NCBI GenBank assembly: GCA_036732025.1 | Contig: DAINDE010000019.1 | Coordinates: 1 to 64,000 of the forward strand | From: SSSZ01 sp036732025 | Lineage (GTDB): Bacteria; Pseudomonadota; Gammaproteobacteria; Burkholderiales; Rhodocyclaceae | Direction: 5' to 3' | DNA length: 64,000 nt | Part shown: in pieces, positions 61,364 to 64,000 of the stretch | Layout: the number at the start of each line of letters is the position of its first letter | Position numbering within the stretch: the first letter of the stretch is position 1 | Translations under genes and position numbers: made by a program | Notes under the pieces: generated by a model | The model's input: only the letters and a program-made list of their open reading frames with translations | What the model was told of the DNA's origin: nothing | Databases searched by the model: none

Positions 61364-62299
61364 ATGGCCCGCTACCACATCCTCCACGAAACCCGCTACG
61401 ACTACGGCAGCGCGGTCTCCCTGTCGCAGCAGCAACTGCACCTGTCGCCCCGCATCGTGCCCTGGCAGTACGTGGCCGAGCACCACCTGGCTGTGGAGCC
61501 CCAGCCCTCCTGGCAGCGCTACGGCCGGGACGCCTTCGGCAACCCCGTGGTGTGGCTGGCTTTCGACGGCCCCCACGACTGCCTGCACGTGCGCTCGGAA
61601 ATGACCATCGAGGTGCTGCCCCATCTCCCCGCCCACCCCCTGGCGGAGAGCCCCCCCTGGGAGACGGTGCGCGAGCGCCTGGCCTACAGCGCCACGCCGC
61701 TGCCGCCGGAGGACCTGGAAGCCGCCTGCTACCTCTTCGAATCCCCTTTCGTCCGCGTCAAGCACGAGTTCGCCGCCTTCGCCGCCCCCTGCTTCCCGCC
61801 CGGGGCGCCCCTGCTCGCCGGCACCCGCGACCTGATGGCGAAGATTTTCGAGGAATTCGAGTTCGACCCCGAAGCCACCACCGTCTCCACCCCCGTGCTG
61901 GAGGTGCTGGAACAGCGGCGCGGCGTCTGCCAGGACTTCGCCCACCTGATGATCGCCTGCCTGCGCTCCCTCGGTCTTGCCGCCCGCTACGCCAGCGGCT
62001 ACCTGCTCACCCATCCGCCGCCGGGCCGGCCACGGCTGGTGGGGGCCGACGCCTCCCACGCCTGGGTCTCCGTCTATTGCCCGGGCGCCGAAGGGGAGTG
62101 GGTCGATTTCGACCCCACCAACAACCTGCTCCCCGACACCGAGCACATCACCATGGCCATCGGCCGCGACTTCGGCGACGTCTCGCCCCTGCGCGGCGTC
62201 ATCCTGGGCGGCGGCAGCCACGAGCCGGAGGTGGCGGTGACCGTCACCCCCCTCGAGGCGCCGGCCCCCGCGCCCGGACCGGATGCCTGTGGCGGCTGA
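61364..62299 (+). CDS. Transglutaminase-like cysteine peptidase family protein
   Basis: 311 residues. Cys in RRGVCQDFAHLM, His in ASHAWVSVY and Asp in DFDPTNN form the papain-like triad. The N-terminal bacterial transglutaminase-like domain (RYHILHETRYDYGSAVSLS) is typical of partners of alpha-E and ATP-grasp genes. It starts 14 nt after the previous gene and overlaps the flavoprotein gene by 17 nt. Confidence 0.93.
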   Translation: MARYHILHETRYDYGSAVSLSQQQLHLSPRIVPWQYVAEHHLAVEPQPSWQRYGRDAFGNPVVWLAFDGPHDCLHVRSEMTIEVLPHLPAHPLAESPPWETVRERLAYSATPLPPEDLEAACYLFESPFVRVKHEFAAFAAPCFPPGAPLLAGTRDLMAKIFEEFEFDPEATTVSTPVLEVLEQRRGVCQDFAHLMIACLRSLGLAARYASGYLLTHPPPGRPRLVGADASHAWVSVYCPGAEGEWVDFDPTNNLLPDTEHITMAIGRDFGDVSPLRGVILGGGSHEPEVAVTVTPLEAPAPAPGPDACGG

Positions 62300-63524
62300 G
62301 GCACCCCGGGTCGCGGTGGTCGGCGGCGGGCCGGCCGGGCTCATGGCGGCGGAGGTGCTGGCCGCCGGCGGCGCCTGCGTCCACCTCTACGACGCCATGC
62401 CCTCGGTGGGCCGCAAATTCCTCATGGCCGGCAAGGGCGGCATGAACATCACCCACGCCGAGGCGGCGGAAACCTTCCTCGCCCGCTACGGCCCGCGGCG
62501 GGAGACGGTCGCCCCCTGGCTCGCCGCCTTCCCGCCGCAAGCCCTGCGGGAATGGATGCAAGGCCTGGGCATCGCCAGCTTCGTCGGCACTTCGGGCCGG
62601 GTCTTTCCCGAAGGGATGAAGGCCGCTCCCCTGCTGCGGGCCTGGCTGCACCGGCTGCGTTCCACCGGCGTCGCCTTCCACGTGCGCCACCGCTGGCTGG
62701 GCTGGGACGGCGCCGGGGCGCTCCGCTTCGCCGCCCCGGCCGGGGAGGTGGCGGTACCGGCGGCCGCCACCGTCCTCGCCCTGGGCGGCGGCAGTTGGGC
62801 CAAGCTCGGCTCCGACGGCGCCTGGGTGCCGCTGCTGGCGGCGCAGGGTATAGCCGTCGCCCCCCTGCGGCCGGCCAACTGCGGTTTCGACGTGGCCTGG
62901 AGCGAGCATTTCCGTACCCGCTTCGCCGGCGAGCCGGTGAAGCCCGTCATCGCCAGCTTCGGCGGTGTTAGCCGCCAGGGGGAATTCAACGTCACCGCCC
63001 ACGGCCTCGAGGGCGGGTTGATCTACGCCTTTTCCGCCGCCCTGCGCGACGCCCTGGCGGCGGGAGCGCCAGCCGTCCTGTACCTGGACCTGGCGCCGGG
63101 GCGTTCCCGGGAACGGCTCCAGGCCGAACTGGCCAAACCCCGGGGCCGCGATTCCCTGGCCAACCACCTGCGCCGCCGGGCCGGCATCGCCGGCGTCAAG
63201 GCCGGCCTCCTGCGGGAATGCGCCGGCGGCGCCAGGCTCGACGATCCGGCGGCCCTGGCCGGGCTCATCAAGGCCCTGCCACTGGCCGTGGCGGCGCCCC
63301 GGCCCCTGGACGAAGCCATCAGCACCGCCGGCGGCGTGGCCTTCGCCGAAGTGGACGCCGGCCTCATGCTGCGCCGTCGCCCCGGCACCTTCTGCACCGG
63401 CGAAATGCTCGACTGGGAGGCCCCCACCGGCGGCTACCTCCTCACCGCCTGCCTGGCCGGCGGGCGCGTGGCGGGGCAGGCCGCCCTGGCCTGGCTGCGG
63501 GAAGAAGGCGTCGGGAAATTCTGA
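62283..63524 (+). CDS. HI0933-like FAD-dependent oxidoreductase
   Basis: 413 residues. The Rossmann FAD motif is VVGGGPAGLMAAEVLAAGG, followed by SVGRKFLMAGKGGMNITHAE. The C-terminal GGVAFAEVDAGLMLRRRPG and EMLDWEAPTGGYLL give the HI0933-like TIGR03862 subgroup. Substrate unknown. It overlaps the transglutaminase gene by 17 nt, suggesting the same operon. Confidence 0.88.
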   Translation: MPVAAEAPRVAVVGGGPAGLMAAEVLAAGGACVHLYDAMPSVGRKFLMAGKGGMNITHAEAAETFLARYGPRRETVAPWLAAFPPQALREWMQGLGIASFVGTSGRVFPEGMKAAPLLRAWLHRLRSTGVAFHVRHRWLGWDGAGALRFAAPAGEVAVPAAATVLALGGGSWAKLGSDGAWVPLLAAQGIAVAPLRPANCGFDVAWSEHFRTRFAGEPVKPVIASFGGVSRQGEFNVTAHGLEGGLIYAFSAALRDALAAGAPAVLYLDLAPGRSRERLQAELAKPRGRDSLANHLRRRAGIAGVKAGLLRECAGGARLDDPAALAGLIKALPLAVAAPRPLDEAISTAGGVAFAEVDAGLMLRRRPGTFCTGEMLDWEAPTGGYLLTACLAGGRVAGQAALAWLREEGVGKF

Positions 63525-63564
63525 TAGGATTCTTGCCAGTCATTCTGGTGTGCGAGGGGGAGCC

Positions 63565-64000
63565 ATGGCAGAAAACTGCCTGCTGGTAGTCGATGACGAA
63601 CCCATCAGCCTGGAAAGCCTGGTCGAGAACCTGAGGGACGAAGGCTATGTCGTCGTCGCCGCGGCCACCGGCGCCGCCGCCTGGGCCGAGATCGGGGCCG
63701 ACCCCGGCCGCTTCGACGCCATCGTCCTCGACCGCATGCTGCCGGACATGGACGGCATCGACATCCTCCGCCGCCTCAAGGGGCAGCCCGGCATGCCCTA
63801 CGTGCCGGTCATCATGCAGACCGGCATGGCCGCCGACGCCGACGTGGCCGACGGCGTCCGGGCCGGCGCCTACTACTACCTGACCAAGCCCTTTTCCGCC
63901 GACACCCTGCTCGCCATCGTCGGCGCCGCCCTCAAGGATGCCCGCGAACACCGGGAGCTGGCCGGCGCCGTCCGCGGGGCGGACATTTCGCTGGCCTGCC
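63565..64000 (+). CDS. Response regulator, truncated by window end
   Basis: Starts MAENCLLVVDDEPISLES. The receiver domain has the acidic pair DDE, the phosphoacceptor Asp in DAIVLDRMLPDMDG, Thr in MQTGMA and Lys in YLTKPFSAD. After about residue 120 the frame continues to the right edge, so an output domain lies outside the window. A GGGGG site precedes the ATG. Confidence 0.9.
   Translation, partial: MAENCLLVVDDEPISLESLVENLRDEGYVVVAAATGAAAWAEIGADPGRFDAIVLDRMLPDMDGIDILRRLKGQPGMPYVPVIMQTGMAADADVADGVRAGAYYYLTKPFSADTLLAIVGAALKDAREHRELAGAVRGADISLAC

Overview
The window is high-G+C DNA with tightly packed genes from a facultatively anaerobic or denitrifying-type proteobacterium. It is most likely a betaproteobacterium of the Rhodocyclales. 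This is inferred from the nuo gene order, the fnr-hemN-copper ATPase neighbourhood, a class I PHA synthase, a B12-dependent ribonucleotide reductase, a bidirectional Hox hydrogenase and an NnrS/hemerythrin operon. One run of ten Ns (17430-17439) shows it is a draft scaffold. No rRNA, tRNA, CRISPR array or insertion sequence was recognised.

Layout. 1-10.3 kb: the distal part of the complex I operon (end of nuoF, then nuoG to nuoN), closed by an intrinsic terminator. 10.3-17.5 kb: a NUDIX hydrolase, then minus-strand queF, nrdJ (with candidate NrdR boxes) and a MaoC-Pta fusion translationally coupled to acetate kinase. 17.7-25 kb: fabI, an undescribed kinase-like/phosphatase-like pair, and the NAD-reducing hydrogenase operon hoxFUYH-hoxW, whose hoxH 3' end carries a dispersed palindromic repeat. 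25-31.7 kb: two secreted unknowns, a TerC transporter behind a yybP-ykoY manganese riboswitch, a UspA protein, a beta-CASP nuclease and phaC.

31.7-36 kb: an operon of hemerythrin, DUF2249, an oxidase-like membrane protein, NnrS and SirB behind an FNR/DNR-type box, converging on fnr. 36-44.3 kb: hemN with a well-placed FNR box, a UreH/TauE-like membrane protein, UspA, a Cu+ ATPase, a PAS-PAS-GGDEF-EAL protein, a small metallochaperone and selD. 44.3-52.5 kb is an iron-linked island. It holds a Fur-boxed TonB receptor with a DUF1513 protein, a TSUP permease and LysR pair, Fur-boxed bfd, a DUF6647-type metalloprotease-like protein, and a Fur-boxed minus-strand operon running from a 24-residue peptide to a DUF2325 protein. 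52.5-54.5 kb: a bacteriohemerythrin and a cbb3 CcoN subunit without ccoO, with a terminator hairpin in its leader.

54.8-64 kb: a predicted peptide-modifying cluster (transglutaminase-DUF2126, circularly permuted ATP-grasp/alpha-E, second transglutaminase, HI0933-like flavoprotein, start of a response regulator) interrupted by a DUF433/DUF5615 toxin-antitoxin pair. The main themes are respiration and its redox or NO control, iron and other metal homeostasis, hydrogen and carbon storage metabolism, and two poorly described systems: the kinase/phosphatase pair at 18.5 kb and the Fur-DUF2325 operon at 50-52 kb.
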